Counted from the stretch's first letter, positions 37,359 through 46,667 are shown. The stretch is DNA of 64,000 nucleotides from Lachnospiraceae bacterium (GCA_014804695.1 JAAUZJ010000005.1:59121-123120); one strand, 5' to 3'. The notes: a model not told the origin generated them from the letters alone. Numbers and translations are program-made.

Positions 37359-38165
37359 TTAGCGCCCGTCTAAAATTGCCCTTGTCATCCTGATTGCCCT
37401 TACATTTTCCTTTACATCATGCACCCGGACAAACATTGCGCCCTTTTTAACGGAAAATGCAGTCGTAACAAGCGTTCCCTCAACACGCTCTGATTCCGGT
37501 AAATCCAGTGCCTGACCTATTACGGACTTCCTGCTTGTACCAATCATGATCGGATATCCAAAACTGTGCAGCACCTCAAGTCTTCGTATGATTTCCAGAT
37601 TATTTTCATACGTTTTACCGAAACCGATTCCCGGATCGATAATAATCTTCTCATCTGAAATTCCGGCTCCCCTCGCAAGTTCTATTATATCCTCGAAATC
37701 AAGCAGAATTTCACTCATATAATCCTTATAATCTGCATCCTTACGATTATGCGTAAGGCAACAAGCCACTCCTGCCTCAGTTATGACCTCAGCCATTTTA
37801 TCATCATATTTAAGCCCCCAGATATCATTTATCATATCTGCACCTGCTGCAATACCTGCGCTTGCAACCTTGCTCTTATATGTATCCAAAGATATCGGAA
37901 TGTCAAATTCAGATTTAACTTTTTCTATTACAGGAACTACTCTGTCTATTTCCTCTTCATCCGGCACTATAGCATAGCCCGGTCTTGTGGACTCTCCTCC
38001 GATATCTACAATTTCCATACCCTCTTTTATCATCTCATCAACATGAAAAAGTGCGCCATCAATCTTAACATACTTTCCTCCGTCCGAAAAAGAATCCGGC
38101 GTTACATTCAAAATCCCCATTACATAAGTGTTTCCCGCAATAAATTCTTTCTTTCCTATTTTCAT
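37359..38165 (-). CDS. folP: dihydropteroate synthase
   Basis: Joins the pterin pyrophosphate to p-aminobenzoate; the target of sulfonamides. Signatures are GILNVTPDSFSDGGKY (about residue 18), DIGGESTRPG, and GTSRKSVIG near residue 215. The 268 residues form the normal TIM barrel. AGGAGG precedes the ATG. Nothing suggests a resistant variant. Confidence 0.95.
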   Translation of the reverse strand: MKIGKKEFIAGNTYVMGILNVTPDSFSDGGKYVKIDGALFHVDEMIKEGMEIVDIGGESTRPGYAIVPDEEEIDRVVPVIEKVKSEFDIPISLDTYKSKVASAGIAAGADMINDIWGLKYDDKMAEVITEAGVACCLTHNRKDADYKDYMSEILLDFEDIIELARGAGISDEKIIIDPGIGFGKTYENNLEIIRRLEVLHSFGYPIMIGTSRKSVIGQALDLPESERVEGTLVTTAFSVKKGAMFVRVHDVKENVRAIRMTRAILDGR

Positions 38166-38184
38166 ATCTACACCTCCTATATTA

Positions 38185-38751
38185 TTACTTATTCCCCCTG
38201 CCTACCATCATGAAAAAATAATCCTGAAGCTGAGGATTTTGTTCAAAGCAACCTTTCTTAGCAATGGTTACCGTTGTGCTGCCCGGTTTCTTTATTCCAC
38301 GCATAGTCATACACATATGCTCCGCTTCTAACATAACCATTGCCCCCTGCGGCTTCAAGTACTCCATCAGGGCATCCGCGATCTGTGCTGTCATCTGCTC
38401 CTGTATCTGCGGCCTTTTGGCATAAACCTCTACAGTGCGTGCCAGCTTACTAAGCCCCACCACCTTGCCATCCGGTACATACGCAATATGCGCCTTCCCA
38501 TAAAATGGCAGCAGGTGATGTTCACAGATCGAATAAAAAGTGATATCCCTCTCCAGCACAATATCGCTGTTATCTACCGAAAACGTTTTCTGCAAGTGTT
38601 CCTTCGGAGTCTCATCTATTCCTGCAAAAAGCTCCGTACACATACGGGCTATTCTCTCCGGTGTTTCTACAAGGCCCTCTCTGGTAATGTCTTCACCGAT
38701 GCCTTCTAAAAATAACTTTACTGCCTCTTCAATTTTCTTCTGATTTACCAT
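38185..38751 (-). CDS. folE: GTP cyclohydrolase I
   Basis: First enzyme of folate synthesis, GTP to dihydroneopterin triphosphate. Zinc ligands are in [20 protein letters not shown] and the later Cys of [11 protein letters not shown]. The start at 38751 ([11 protein letters not shown]) follows CAGGAGAG; it overlaps the folC 3' end by 23 nt. At 188 residues it is the usual length. Confidence 0.95.
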   Translation of the reverse strand: MVNQKKIEEAVKLFLEGIGEDITREGLVETPERIARMCTELFAGIDETPKEHLQKTFSVDNSDIVLERDITFYSICEHHLLPFYGKAHIAYVPDGKVVGLSKLARTVEVYAKRPQIQEQMTAQIADALMEYLKPQGAMVMLEAEHMCMTMRGIKKPGSTTVTIAKKGCFEQNPQLQDYFFMMVGRGNK

Positions 38752-40060
38752 GAGAATCTCTCCTGATCGTATCCCTGTGTTCCACAACATCAAAAAGCCT
38801 GTCCATATAGGAAAGCGAGCCGAATGCAATAATTACCGCATCCTTATCTTTTCCGGCAAATAAATATGCAATCTCTACGGCTTCCTGTACGCTGTCTGCC
38901 ACAGTTACGCTGTTATGATATTCTTTTGCAGCCCCTGCAAGCTCGTATGCGCTGAGCGCCCTTGGATTATCAGGCGGCGTCACCGTAATGATCTGCTCGG
39001 CATATTTATAAGTCGCGGCAATAATTTTATCATATTCTTTATCGCCTAATACACCCATTATATAAATGATTCTTCTATTTGTAAAATGAAACCTTATCGT
39101 TTCCGCAAGCCTAAGCGCCGCGTCCTCATTATGCGCTCCGTCTGCAATAAAAAGCGGTTTATTCCCGATTATATCAAAGCGTCCATGCCATTTTGTATTA
39201 ATAAGCCCCTTGCGCAGCTTCTCATCTGTCACCTTAAAGCCCTTATCCGAAAGTGCGTCAATCACCTCAACTGCAATAACGGCATTTTCTATCTGATATG
39301 CACCAAGCATTGTAATTTCTAAATTCTTGTACTTTCCATAGCTAAAACGCTGCTTGGAAAGTCCGTATTTCACCGATGAGGCCTTATTTACATCGGCAAT
39401 GCGAAGTTCGCAGTTCATCCTCCCTGCGCCGTCCTCTATAACCTTAGCCGCCTGTGGCTTTTGCAGTGCAGACACCACACACGCGCCCTCTTTGATAATT
39501 CCTGCCTTCTGTGCGGCTATTTTCTCCAAAGAATTACCAAGCATCGTCATATGGTCCATACTGATTGACGTTATCGCCACGCAGAGCGCAGTCTTTATAA
39601 CATTGGTCGCATCAAGCGTTCCGCCCATTCCGGTTTCCAACACCACAATATCACATTTTTTATCCAGAAAATATAAAAATGCGACTGCGGTCTCCACTTC
39701 AAACGGTGTCGGGTGCGGTTTATCGTCAATTATCATACGGTCTGCCGCTTCTTTTACAGGTTCCAAATACTTACAAAAAGCCTGCTTGGAAATCATACGT
39801 CCGTCTATTTGAAACCTCTCCCTATAATCCATTACCGCCGGCGATATATATCTTCCCACCCTGTAACCCGCACTTGTAAGCACAGTGGACACATAGGCAA
39901 GTACTGAACCTTTTCCGTTTGTTCCCGCAATATGCACGAAGTTTAAATTATCCTGAGGATTGTCCAGATAAGCGCACAACTGCCTTATACTCTCAAGCCC
40001 GGGTACGCAGCCATAATGCTGTAAAGACTCCATATATTCAGTCGCTTCTTTATAGGTCAT
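38729..40060 (-). CDS. folC: folylpolyglutamate / dihydrofolate synthase
   Basis: Mur-ligase-type enzyme that adds glutamate to dihydropteroate and folates. ATP loop [15 protein letters not shown] (about residue 45), [26 protein letters not shown] and DGAHNEDA mark the family. 443 residues. First gene of the folC-folE-folP-folBK-GNAT operon; each downstream gene overlaps or is closely spaced. No THF riboswitch was recognised upstream. Confidence 0.94.
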   Translation of the reverse strand: MTYKEATEYMESLQHYGCVPGLESIRQLCAYLDNPQDNLNFVHIAGTNGKGSVLAYVSTVLTSAGYRVGRYISPAVMDYRERFQIDGRMISKQAFCKYLEPVKEAADRMIIDDKPHPTPFEVETAVAFLYFLDKKCDIVVLETGMGGTLDATNVIKTALCVAITSISMDHMTMLGNSLEKIAAQKAGIIKEGACVVSALQKPQAAKVIEDGAGRMNCELRIADVNKASSVKYGLSKQRFSYGKYKNLEITMLGAYQIENAVIAVEVIDALSDKGFKVTDEKLRKGLINTKWHGRFDIIGNKPLFIADGAHNEDAALRLAETIRFHFTNRRIIYIMGVLGDKEYDKIIAATYKYAEQIITVTPPDNPRALSAYELAGAAKEYHNSVTVADSVQEAVEIAYLFAGKDKDAVIIAFGSLSYMDRLFDVVEHRDTIRRDSHGKSEEN

Positions 40061-40125
40061 CGCACTCTCCTTTGGGCTACCGCAAACCCATGAATAAATA
40101 TACAGATTATGGGTATTCTGTTATT

Positions 40126-40545
40126 ATGAAAAAGTTTATTCACAATTTTCTTCACTGCGGCTTACTTGGCTGGTGTTTGGAAATCATCTTTACAGCCTTC
40201 CATTCCTATAGAAAAAGGGATTTCAAACTATCCGGAATGACTTCAATCTGGATGTTTCCCATCTACGGACTGGCCGCCTTCTTAGCCCCCATAAGCCGTA
40301 TGTTAAAAGGTAAAAACTTAATATTTCGCGGTTTCGTATATACGGGCATTATATTCATATGTGAGTTTGTATCCGGTACCCTGCTTCGTAAAAAAGGCTT
40401 GTGCCCTTGGAACTACGAACGCTCCAGATGGAACATCGGAAATGTAATACGCCTTGACTATACGCCCTGCTGGTTCATCTCCGGCCTTTTATTTGAAAGA
40501 CTTCTTATGGAGAATGAAAGACTGGAGAATGAAAAATTATTATAA
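40126..40545 (+). CDS. small membrane protein, putative ABC-permease-like (CmpB, PF06541)
   Basis: About 139 residues with three or four hydrophobic helices (FLHCGLLGWCLEIIFTAF, IWMFPIYGLAAFLAPI, FVYTGIIFICEFVSGTLL) and the family pattern LCPWNYERSRWNIGNVIRLDYTPCWF. Despite the family name there is no ATPase nearby, and function is unknown. A start at 40090 in the same frame is also possible. Convergent with the PH-domain gene, overlapping by 6 nt. Confidence 0.7.
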   Translation: MKKFIHNFLHCGLLGWCLEIIFTAFHSYRKRDFKLSGMTSIWMFPIYGLAAFLAPISRMLKGKNLIFRGFVYTGIIFICEFVSGTLLRKKGLCPWNYERSRWNIGNVIRLDYTPCWFISGLLFERLLMENERLENEKLL

Positions 40546-40908
40546 ATCCGCATCATCTAAAGGTCCGGAACCTATATCCAGAGTATTTAATGTACGGCGT
40601 TTACGCCTTGCCTCTTCCGACTCTTTTAGTATGTAATTCTTAATTTCCTTGGAATTCTTGATATGTTCAATGCGAAGAGTCGGATGAGTAGTGTCACCGG
40701 TAAAGCAGACAACCGTTCCAAGCCCGCAGATACGCTCGATAAAGCTTACCTCCAGCTCCACATCCTGCACCTTATACATATAACAGTCATTCTCACGGGT
40801 ATTGAGCAGACCGCTTCTTATTGTAATTACCTCTTCACCGATCGTATACTTAGTAAAAGTAAAAGGCAGGCCTAAAAACAGCCATCTTTTTTTCTCTTGA
40901 TATTCCAT
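40540..40908 (-). CDS. PH-domain protein (bacterial PH_2)
   Basis: A 122-residue soluble protein with the bPH_2 fold pattern (YTIGEEVITIRSGLLNTRENDCYMYKVQDVEL is typical of the YdbS/YdbT-like core; residues about 20-90). The C-terminus is charged (EEARRKRRTLN). Function unknown, often membrane associated. Monocistronic as far as seen. Confidence 0.75.
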   Translation of the reverse strand: MEYQEKKRWLFLGLPFTFTKYTIGEEVITIRSGLLNTRENDCYMYKVQDVELEVSFIERICGLGTVVCFTGDTTHPTLRIEHIKNSKEIKNYILKESEEARRKRRTLNTLDIGSGPLDDADL

Positions 40909-41048
40909 TAATGTTTCCTCTGCTTTCTTAGTTAGTATGAATTATTTGGTATAAATAATTTAGTATAAATTTGCTTAAATTACTTATTACAAATACTATA
41001 GCATATTAAAACTTATTCCACAACTTCACTAATTAATATTTTACTAAA

Positions 41049-41079
41049 AAGACACCTGAGGGGATTCCTTAGGTGTCTT
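41049..41079 (-). terminator. terminator of higBA
   Basis: The arms AAGACACCT and AGGTGTCTT pair around a short loop; on the minus strand a T run follows. It ends the higBA operon before the PH-domain gene. Confidence 0.8.
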
Positions 41080-41129
41080 AGGCATGGATTGGTTTAATTT
41101 AACAATTCTATTAATTTTTAAGGTCTTCT

Positions 41130-41435
41130 TCATCCCATTTGTGCATAATTAATTGTAGAAATACTACTAATTTCTTCCATAATCTGTATTTTAGTATTTC
41201 TTATGTCAATATCATCCTGAATATCAAGAAAATATCTATCCGACACACCAAAAAATTTTCCAAGTCTTATTGATGTATCTGCCGTTATTTTCCGTCTATC
41301 ATGTAAAATATCCTGAATCCTTGATACGGGAACATGAATTTCCTGTGCCAATCTATATGCTGATAATCCAAATGGCAACATAAATTCTTCAGATAATATT
41401 TCACTCATTTTGGGAGTTTCAATATAATTTTCCAT
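41130..41435 (-). CDS. higA: HigA-type antitoxin
   Basis: A 101-residue XRE helix-turn-helix protein of the HigA/VapI addiction-module family: PKMSEILSEEFMLPFGLSAYRLAQEIHV, then RIQDILHDRRKITADTSIRLGKFFG. It neutralises HigB and represses the operon. It lies 13 nt after higB with GGAGAC as the ribosome binding site. The toxin-first order is typical of higBA. Confidence 0.88.
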   Translation of the reverse strand: MENYIETPKMSEILSEEFMLPFGLSAYRLAQEIHVPVSRIQDILHDRRKITADTSIRLGKFFGVSDRYFLDIQDDIDIRNTKIQIMEEISSISTINYAQMG

Positions 41436-41448
41436 GTCTGTCTCCTCT

Positions 41449-41730
41449 CTAATGATAATCTACTATTTCAACATCATAAAAATTATTTCCATCTGGTCTA
41501 AAGCATATTCTATATTGATCATTAATTCTAATGCTGTATTGTCCATCCCGATCACCTTCTAATTTTTCCAAATGGTTAGCAGGTGGTACTCTCAAATCCT
41601 CCAAACTTTGCGCATTATCAATCATAATCAATTTTCGCAACGCTATCCTTTGTATTGCTTGTGGCAGTTTCTTTGAGAACGTCTGATTATATATCTTTTC
41701 CGTTTCTCTATCTATAAATGATTTTATCAT
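41449..41730 (-). CDS. higB: HigB-type RelE-family toxin
   Basis: Ribosome-dependent mRNA interferase of about 93 residues: MIKSFIDRETEKIYNQTFSK, then LRVPPANHLEKLEGDRDGQYSIRINDQYRICF, the HigB core. The start at 41730 is the family start; a longer in-frame GTG/ATG start would lie inside the promoter. The -10 hexamer ends only 6 nt before this ATG, so the message may be leaderless. Confidence 0.88.
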   Translation of the reverse strand: MIKSFIDRETEKIYNQTFSKKLPQAIQRIALRKLIMIDNAQSLEDLRVPPANHLEKLEGDRDGQYSIRINDQYRICFRPDGNNFYDVEIVDYH

Positions 41731-41736
41731 GCTTTT

Positions 41737-41765
41737 ATTATACCCGTTTCTCGTGTACATGTCAA
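41737..41765 (-). promoter_or_regulatory. consensus promoter of higBA
   Basis: Minus strand TTGACA, 17 nt, TATAAT: a perfect match to the sigma-A consensus. The palindromic TGTACA and ACATGT inside the spacer are candidate parts of an operator for HigA autoregulation. Confidence 0.8.
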
Positions 41766-41853
41766 TTCAAATCAAGATAATATGCATTGAATCGAAAATA
41801 TACCTGTGATAAAATACAAAGCAATAAATCGAATTTTACATAGGAGAATTATA

Positions 41854-42354
41854 ATGTCTAAAGTTCTATTTCTGGATATAGATGGTGTACTCAATTCTAA
41901 TTCTGATAATGATAGCCACCAAAGAGAAATCAATTACGGCACATTAATTGATGAAGAAAAAATCAAGCTATTAGCTCATTTAGTAAAAGAGACAAACTCA
42001 AAAATAATTCTCCACTCCGGATGGCGTATGTGGTTTGACTCGGACTTAAAACCACTTCGCCTAGAAGCAAAGAAATTGATTGAATTATTGGAAAAAGAAG
42101 GACTTAACATAGATGGTTTAACACCAGATTTAACCACAGAAGAAATTAGACAAACAAAGAAATTCAGTCTGGTAAAAGCTGACGAAATTCTTTTATGGTT
42201 AAAATCACATAACGAAGTTACTGAATGGGTAGTTCTTGATGATCTTGATTTGCATAATGCTCAAATAAAGCAACACCAAGTAAAACCCGATCAGACAATA
42301 GGGCTGACTCTTGAAGATGTAGAAAACGCGATAAAAATCTTGGAGAAAAAATGA
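41854..42354 (+). CDS. HAD-domain protein (Swiss-Army-Knife RNA repair type)
   Basis: A 166-residue HAD phosphatase: motif I LFLDIDGVLNSNSDND, motif II-like LHSGWRMWF, motif IV VVLDDLDL. It fits the HAD family (PF18143) linked to RNA repair and conflict systems. AGGAG precedes the ATG. Its TGA overlaps the ATG of a 56-residue ORF (ATGA), starting a coupled three-gene unit. Divergent from higBA. Confidence 0.75.
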   Translation: MSKVLFLDIDGVLNSNSDNDSHQREINYGTLIDEEKIKLLAHLVKETNSKIILHSGWRMWFDSDLKPLRLEAKKLIELLEKEGLNIDGLTPDLTTEEIRQTKKFSLVKADEILLWLKSHNEVTEWVVLDDLDLHNAQIKQHQVKPDQTIGLTLEDVENAIKILEKK

Positions 42355-42521
42355 ACATAGCATTATACTCAAATAGAATCGATGAATATTTTATTATATA
42401 TCCTAACCCCGATATAAAGGTATTGGAAAAGTTAAAAAACAGTAAGACCAGAACTGAACTTTGGGATAATCTTCCAACTGAATTGGAGTATGATACTGAT
42501 TTGGAGTATAGTTATGTTTGA
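42351..42521 (+). CDS. 56-residue uncharacterised protein
   Basis: A short gene (MNIALYSNRIDEYFIIYPNP... ending EYSYV). Family not recognised. It is supported by TTGGAG 5 nt before the ATG, a 4-nt overlap with the HAD gene, and an 8-nt overlap with the YjbR gene downstream, so all three are translationally coupled. It is acidic and rich in Tyr, Asn and Glu, without membrane segments. Confidence 0.7.
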   Translation: MNIALYSNRIDEYFIIYPNPDIKVLEKLKNSKTRTELWDNLPTELEYDTDLEYSYV

Positions 42522-43176
42522 AGATATTTTTAAACGGAAAAAAATAAATATAGAGAAAATATCAGCTTATGGTTTCGTCAGAAAAGACGAAAAATGGGTA
42601 TATGAAACCAATATCATTGATGGCGCTTTCAGACTCTATATTTATGTCTCAGAAAACGGAGATGTAGATACTGATTTGATTGAGATTGACAATGGTGAGC
42701 CTTATGTACTGTATAAGACAAATGCCTCCGGCGCTTTTGTTGGAGAAATCCGGACAGCAATCGAAGCAGTACTTACAGATATTGCCAATGCCTGCTATGA
42801 CTCATCAGTTTTTAAGACAAATCAAGTGCAAATGGCAATAGAATATGTTCGCAAAAAATATGGTGATGAACTGGAATTTTTATGGCCGACATCGCCTTCT
42901 AATGCTATATGGAGAAGGAAAGACACCCAAAAATGGTATGGCGCGATTTTGACAGTAAACGGGAGAAAGATAGGGCTTAACACTGATAAAATAGTGGAAA
43001 TTATTGATCTGCGCATGAAGCCCGATGACAGGGATGATATTTTATCCAGAGAACATTACTACCCCGGCTGGCATATGAATAAAAAGAGCTGGTATACACT
43101 TGTCTTTGATAATCATATTTCAGACGAAGAAATAAAACTACGGATATCAGAAAGTTATGAATTAGCAAAGAAATAA
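42514..43176 (+). CDS. MmcQ/YjbR-family protein with extra N-terminal domain
   Basis: About 220 residues. The C-terminal 110 match YjbR (KYGDELEFLWPTSPSNAIWRRKDTQKWYGAIL, GRKIGLNTDKIVEIIDLRM, HMNKKSWYTLVFD), a CyaY-like fold that may bind DNA; the N-terminal 110 residues are a separate region as in the larger Clostridial members. The start at 42514 has GGAG 7 nt upstream and overlaps the preceding small ORF. Function unknown. Confidence 0.82.
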   Translation: MFEDIFKRKKINIEKISAYGFVRKDEKWVYETNIIDGAFRLYIYVSENGDVDTDLIEIDNGEPYVLYKTNASGAFVGEIRTAIEAVLTDIANACYDSSVFKTNQVQMAIEYVRKKYGDELEFLWPTSPSNAIWRRKDTQKWYGAILTVNGRKIGLNTDKIVEIIDLRMKPDDRDDILSREHYYPGWHMNKKSWYTLVFDNHISDEEIKLRISESYELAKK

Positions 43177-43194
43177 GAAGCATAAAATTTTACA

Positions 43195-43223
43195 TTGAAA
43201 CCAATATTAGTTTGTGGTATGAT
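43195..43223 (+). promoter_or_regulatory. promoter of the nitroreductase gene
   Basis: TTGAAA, 17 nt, TATGAT, about 55 nt before the start. Confidence 0.6.
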
Positions 43224-43278
43224 ATACACAATATATTGTTAGTGTAATTATACTATGCCACAATTTAAGGAGGTTATT

Positions 43279-43821
43279 ATGACAGTAAATGAATGTATTA
43301 AGGGACGCAGAAGCATCCGTAAATTCAAACCGGATAAAATCGATCATACTCTTTTATCTGAAATTGTTGAAGCAGCTTCTTTTGCTCCAAGCTGGAAAAA
43401 TACACAGATTACCCGTTACATCGCCATAGAGGGCGAACTTAAGGATAAGATTGCTAAAGAAGGCACTACTCCTTTTCCAAACAACGGAAATATAATTTCG
43501 AATTCACCTATGCTGATTGCCGTTACTGTCATTAAGAATAGATGTGGTTATGAAAGAGACGGTTCTTTTACCACTCCCCGTAAAGATACATGGCAGATGT
43601 ATGATGCAGGTATTGCGTCACAGACTTTCTGTCTCGCTGCTTATGACAGGGGTGTCGGTTCTGTTATCTTAGGTATATTTGATCAGGAAAAAATTGAATC
43701 CCTGATTGAATTACCAGAAGACCGTGAACTTGTTGCACTTATTCCCATCGGCTATCCGGATGAGGCACCAGTTGCTCCCAAGCGGAAAACGGTAGATGAT
43801 TTATTATCTTTTCAATCATAA
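43279..43821 (+). CDS. nitroreductase-family flavoprotein
   Basis: FMN-dependent NAD(P)H oxidoreductase: GRRSIRKFKPDKI at the N-terminus binds FMN phosphate, followed by AASFAPSWKNTQ and, later, GVGSVILGIFD and IPIGYPDE. The 180 residues are typical of the small homodimeric group. AAGGAGG is 5 nt from the ATG at 43279. Flanked by its own promoter and terminator. Confidence 0.88.
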   Translation: MTVNECIKGRRSIRKFKPDKIDHTLLSEIVEAASFAPSWKNTQITRYIAIEGELKDKIAKEGTTPFPNNGNIISNSPMLIAVTVIKNRCGYERDGSFTTPRKDTWQMYDAGIASQTFCLAAYDRGVGSVILGIFDQEKIESLIELPEDRELVALIPIGYPDEAPVAPKRKTVDDLLSFQS

Positions 43822-43828
43822 ATATATT

Positions 43829-43861
43829 AAATAGAAGGGATTTAATCTCTTCTATTTTTTT
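43829..43861 (+). terminator. rho-independent terminator after nitroreductase
   Basis: Perfect 9-bp stem AAATAGAAG / CTTCTATTT with an 11-nt loop, then a T run. It lies about 70 nt before pyrB, so a role as an attenuator of pyrB cannot be excluded. Confidence 0.85.
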
Positions 43862-43932
43862 AGAATTAATCCACTGGAAAAATAAGGATTTCTAAGTTGG
43901 ATGATCGCGAAATAGAAGAAAGGAGTTTTATT

Positions 43933-44847
43933 ATGAGACACTTGATGAATCCTCTGGATTTTACGACCGGGGAACTGGACTCACTTTTTGATCTGGCAAA
44001 TGATATTGAGAAAAATCCCTCAAAGTATGCGCACGCCTGTGAAGGTAAAAAACTTGCCACCTGTTTTTATGAACCGAGTACACGCACACGCTTAAGTTTT
44101 GAATCCGCAATGCTTAGTCTTGGCGGACAAGTCATTGGCTTTTCGGACGCCGGTTCCTCTTCTGCTTCAAAAGGCGAAAGTGTTGCCGATACAATAAGGG
44201 TTATCTCCTGCTTTGCCGACATCTGCGCTATGCGCCATCCCAAAGAAGGCGCGCCTATGGTAGCTGCGGAAAGATCCGGAATTCCGGTTATCAATGCCGG
44301 AGACGGCGGACACCAGCATCCGACACAGACCTTGACAGACCTTTTGACCATCCGTTCCCTCAAAGGGCGGCTCGGTAATTTTACAATTGGTCTTTGCGGA
44401 GATCTGAAGTTTGGCAGAACCGTACACTCCCTTATTAATGCGCTTGTCAGATATCCCAATATACACTTTTATTTCATTTCACCACCGGAGCTCAGAGTGC
44501 CGGATTATATTACCGATATGCTGAAAGAAAAGAAAATTGTATACAAGGAAGTGATCCGCTTGGAGGAATGTATGCCTATGCTGGATCTGCTCTATATGAC
44601 AAGAGTTCAGCGTGAGCGTTTTTTCAATGAAGAAGACTATGTACGTCTGAAAGATTTCTATATACTTAATACTCCTAAAATGGCGATGGCCAAAAAGGAC
44701 ATGCTGGTGCTGCATCCCTTGCCGCGTGTCAATGAAATTTCAGTTGAAGTGGATGATGATCCCCGCGCCGTTTATTTTAAACAGGTACAGTATGGAGTCT
44801 ATGTACGGATGGCGCTGATTTTGACTTTGTTGGAAATACAGGTGTAA
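43933..44847 (+). CDS. pyrB: aspartate carbamoyltransferase, catalytic chain
   Basis: Commits carbamoyl phosphate and aspartate to pyrimidine synthesis. Carbamoyl-phosphate loop [12 protein letters not shown] (about residue 52), mobile-loop region [28 protein letters not shown], and HPLPRVNEI near residue 265. At 304 residues it is normal. AAGGAG precedes the ATG at 43933. Followed 29 nt later by pyrI. Confidence 0.95.
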   Translation: MRHLMNPLDFTTGELDSLFDLANDIEKNPSKYAHACEGKKLATCFYEPSTRTRLSFESAMLSLGGQVIGFSDAGSSSASKGESVADTIRVISCFADICAMRHPKEGAPMVAAERSGIPVINAGDGGHQHPTQTLTDLLTIRSLKGRLGNFTIGLCGDLKFGRTVHSLINALVRYPNIHFYFISPPELRVPDYITDMLKEKKIVYKEVIRLEECMPMLDLLYMTRVQRERFFNEEDYVRLKDFYILNTPKMAMAKKDMLVLHPLPRVNEISVEVDDDPRAVYFKQVQYGVYVRMALILTLLEIQV

Positions 44848-44876
44848 ACTATCATCAATATAAGGAGAATATAAAT

Positions 44877-45308
44877 ATGTTAAACGTAGGAAAGATTGAA
44901 GAGGGTTATGTACTTGACCATATCGAGGCCGGTAAGAGTCTGTCGATTTATCATCATCTGCAGTTAGATAAGCTGGACTGCATGGTAGCTATTATCAGAA
45001 ATGCCCGCAGCAATAAGATGGGTAAAAAGGACATTCTTAAAGTAGAATGTGATATAAACACTCTGGACTTAGACGTTTTAGCGTTTATTGATCACAGTAT
45101 TACCGTTAATGTTATTAAAGACGGAGAACTGATAGATAAAAAGGATCTTGTGCTTCCCAAGAAGATAAAAAATATTATTAAATGCAAAAATCCAAGATGT
45201 ATTACTTCCATAGAACAGGGACTTCCACATATTTTCGTCCTCTCGGATGAAAAGGCCGAAATCTACCGCTGCAAATATTGCGAAGAAAAATATAACGAAA
45301 GCTTTTAA
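44877..45308 (+). CDS. pyrI: aspartate carbamoyltransferase, regulatory chain
   Basis: Zinc-binding allosteric subunit that makes PyrB sensitive to CTP and ATP. The zinc cysteines are seen as CKNPRC and CKYC in the last 40 residues; the N-terminal part has the nucleotide-binding pattern of PyrI (VLDHIEAG, YHHLQL). At 143 residues it is usual. Together with pyrB it forms the enteric-type holoenzyme, also known in Clostridia. Confidence 0.94.
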   Translation: MLNVGKIEEGYVLDHIEAGKSLSIYHHLQLDKLDCMVAIIRNARSNKMGKKDILKVECDINTLDLDVLAFIDHSITVNVIKDGELIDKKDLVLPKKIKNIIKCKNPRCITSIEQGLPHIFVLSDEKAEIYRCKYCEEKYNESF

Positions 45309-45312
45309 AAAT

Positions 45313-45368
45313 AAAGGTATCTTATTATGGCTTGACAATAATGTTACATTCCATATAAGATACCTTTT
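45313..45368. terminator. bidirectional terminator between pyrI and the alarmone synthetase gene
   Basis: A 13-bp perfect stem, AAAGGTATCTTAT / ATAAGATACCTTT, around a 29-nt loop, flanked by A and T runs; it separates convergent genes. Confidence 0.75.
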
Positions 45369-45408
45369 CAAACTTAGACACATATAAAATACAGCACACC
45401 TTACCTGA

Positions 45409-46059
45409 TTATTTTACGCATTGGTTAAACATCCCTAGCTCTATTCGCATAAGCTCATCCGCATAATTCCTTAAGATTTCCCTGGTCTGCTCTTCCACAT
45501 TCTGATTGCGTCCGTTCTTATAGCAGATTCTATGTTCCATGCTCGCCCACAAATCCATCGAAATAGTTCTGATCTGTACCTCTACCGGAAAATACTGCGT
45601 TTCTTCAAGTGTATATATCGGCACTCCAAGCACCATATGATAGCTTCTATATCCGTTATTCTTAGGCTCTTTTACATAATCTCTTTCCTTGATCATCAAT
45701 ACGCCGGTCTGCTTTCGTATTGCAGAAACAACGCTGTAAATATCGTCCTCAAAATAACAGATAACCCTGATTCCTGCAATATCCGTAAGTGCATCTCTCG
45801 CTATTTCAGCAGATACCGGAAGTTCTTTCTTTTCCAACTTCTTGATGATGCTGTTTTTGCTCTTAATCCTATGCTGAATATTATGTATAGGATACTGCAT
45901 GCTCCTGCTTCTGTATTCTGCATTTAGACTGTTAAGACGAATCTGTATTATTGTAAGCGCCTCCGAATAAGGCTTGATCAAGCTGTCATATTCCTCCTGA
46001 GTAATTCTTCCCGCATCAATGCTATAATGCTGATTTTCATTTTCTGTTTCTAATCCCAT
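45409..46059 (-). CDS. small alarmone synthetase (RelA/SpoT-synthetase domain only)
   Basis: Single-domain (p)ppGpp synthetase of 216 residues. Motifs: KLEKKELPVSAEIARDALTD, AGIRVICYFEDDIYSV, KNNGYRSYHMVLGVPI and VEVQIRTISMDLWASMEHR. No HD hydrolase domain, TGS or ACT, so it is of the SAS (RelP/RelQ-like) class rather than Rel. AAAGGG precedes the start. Monocistronic. Confidence 0.9.
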   Translation of the reverse strand: MGLETENENQHYSIDAGRITQEEYDSLIKPYSEALTIIQIRLNSLNAEYRSRSMQYPIHNIQHRIKSKNSIIKKLEKKELPVSAEIARDALTDIAGIRVICYFEDDIYSVVSAIRKQTGVLMIKERDYVKEPKNNGYRSYHMVLGVPIYTLEETQYFPVEVQIRTISMDLWASMEHRICYKNGRNQNVEEQTREILRNYADELMRIELGMFNQCVK

Positions 46060-46421
46060 AACCCTTTATACCATTCCATTATCTTCATATTAACTACCAT
46101 GCTTTATCCCCAATTAATGTGCGATTTCTCTTGTTTAAAGATACTATCAGTACGCCCTATTGTCAATCGTTTTGGCAGATATTTAACACAATGTTCATAC
46201 TTATACCTAATATTTTATTATATTTTAAAAAAATTATTTTATGATAAGAAATTTCTATTATTTTGAAAAATATTATATATCATGCGAGCGTATAAATGTA
46301 CTGAATAAAATACAATTTTTTTCATAAATAATATAGACAATTTTAAAATATGTGGTATACTAATATCAATAACAGTAATGATTACTATTTTAATTAATTT
46401 ATATTAAAGGAGGACTTTATT
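46060..46421. promoter_or_regulatory. AT-rich intergenic region with promoter and palindrome
   Basis: No gene is seen in these 362 nt. The stretch 46180-46330 is very A+T rich. Near its right end lie TAGACA (46334-46339), 16 nt, TATACT (46356-46361), and then the palindrome AGTAATGATTACT (46374-46386) just past the expected transcription start, a possible operator for the glycyl-radical gene. No clear Fnr/Crp-type site was seen. Confidence 0.5.
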
Positions 46422-46667
46422 ATGGCACAGACTAATACAGCACAAGTTGACAATTTAGTATCTTTATTGGATGGATATGCAACCAAAGGTGGTCACCATT
46501 TGAATGTTAACGTATTAAACCGCGACACTCTTTTAGATGCACAGAAGCATCCTGAAAACTATCCTCAGTTAACGATCCGCGTTTCAGGTTATGCAGTTAA
46601 CTTTATTAAACTTACACCTGAACAGCAGGCAGACGTTATCAGCCGTACATTCCACGAGCAAATTTAA
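46422..46667 (+). CDS. grcA: stand-alone glycyl-radical protein, GrcA/YfiD-like
   Basis: An 81-residue protein whose C-terminal half ([20 protein letters not shown]...ISRTFHEQI) is the glycyl radical domain of pyruvate formate-lyase; the radical Gly is in RVSGYAVNF. GrcA (YfiD) replaces the damaged radical end of PFL after oxygen exposure. This one is shorter than the 127-residue Escherichia coli GrcA; the N-terminal part ([25 protein letters not shown]) also resembles PFL. No pfl gene is near. AAAGGAGG precedes the start. Own promoter and terminator. Confidence 0.85.
   Translation: MAQTNTAQVDNLVSLLDGYATKGGHHLNVNVLNRDTLLDAQKHPENYPQLTIRVSGYAVNFIKLTPEQQADVISRTFHEQI

Noticed and set aside
43829-43932. 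Hairpin before pyrB as a PyrR attenuator
   Set aside because: It is a simple terminator of the nitroreductase gene; no anti-terminator or PyrR-binding loop could be recognised.
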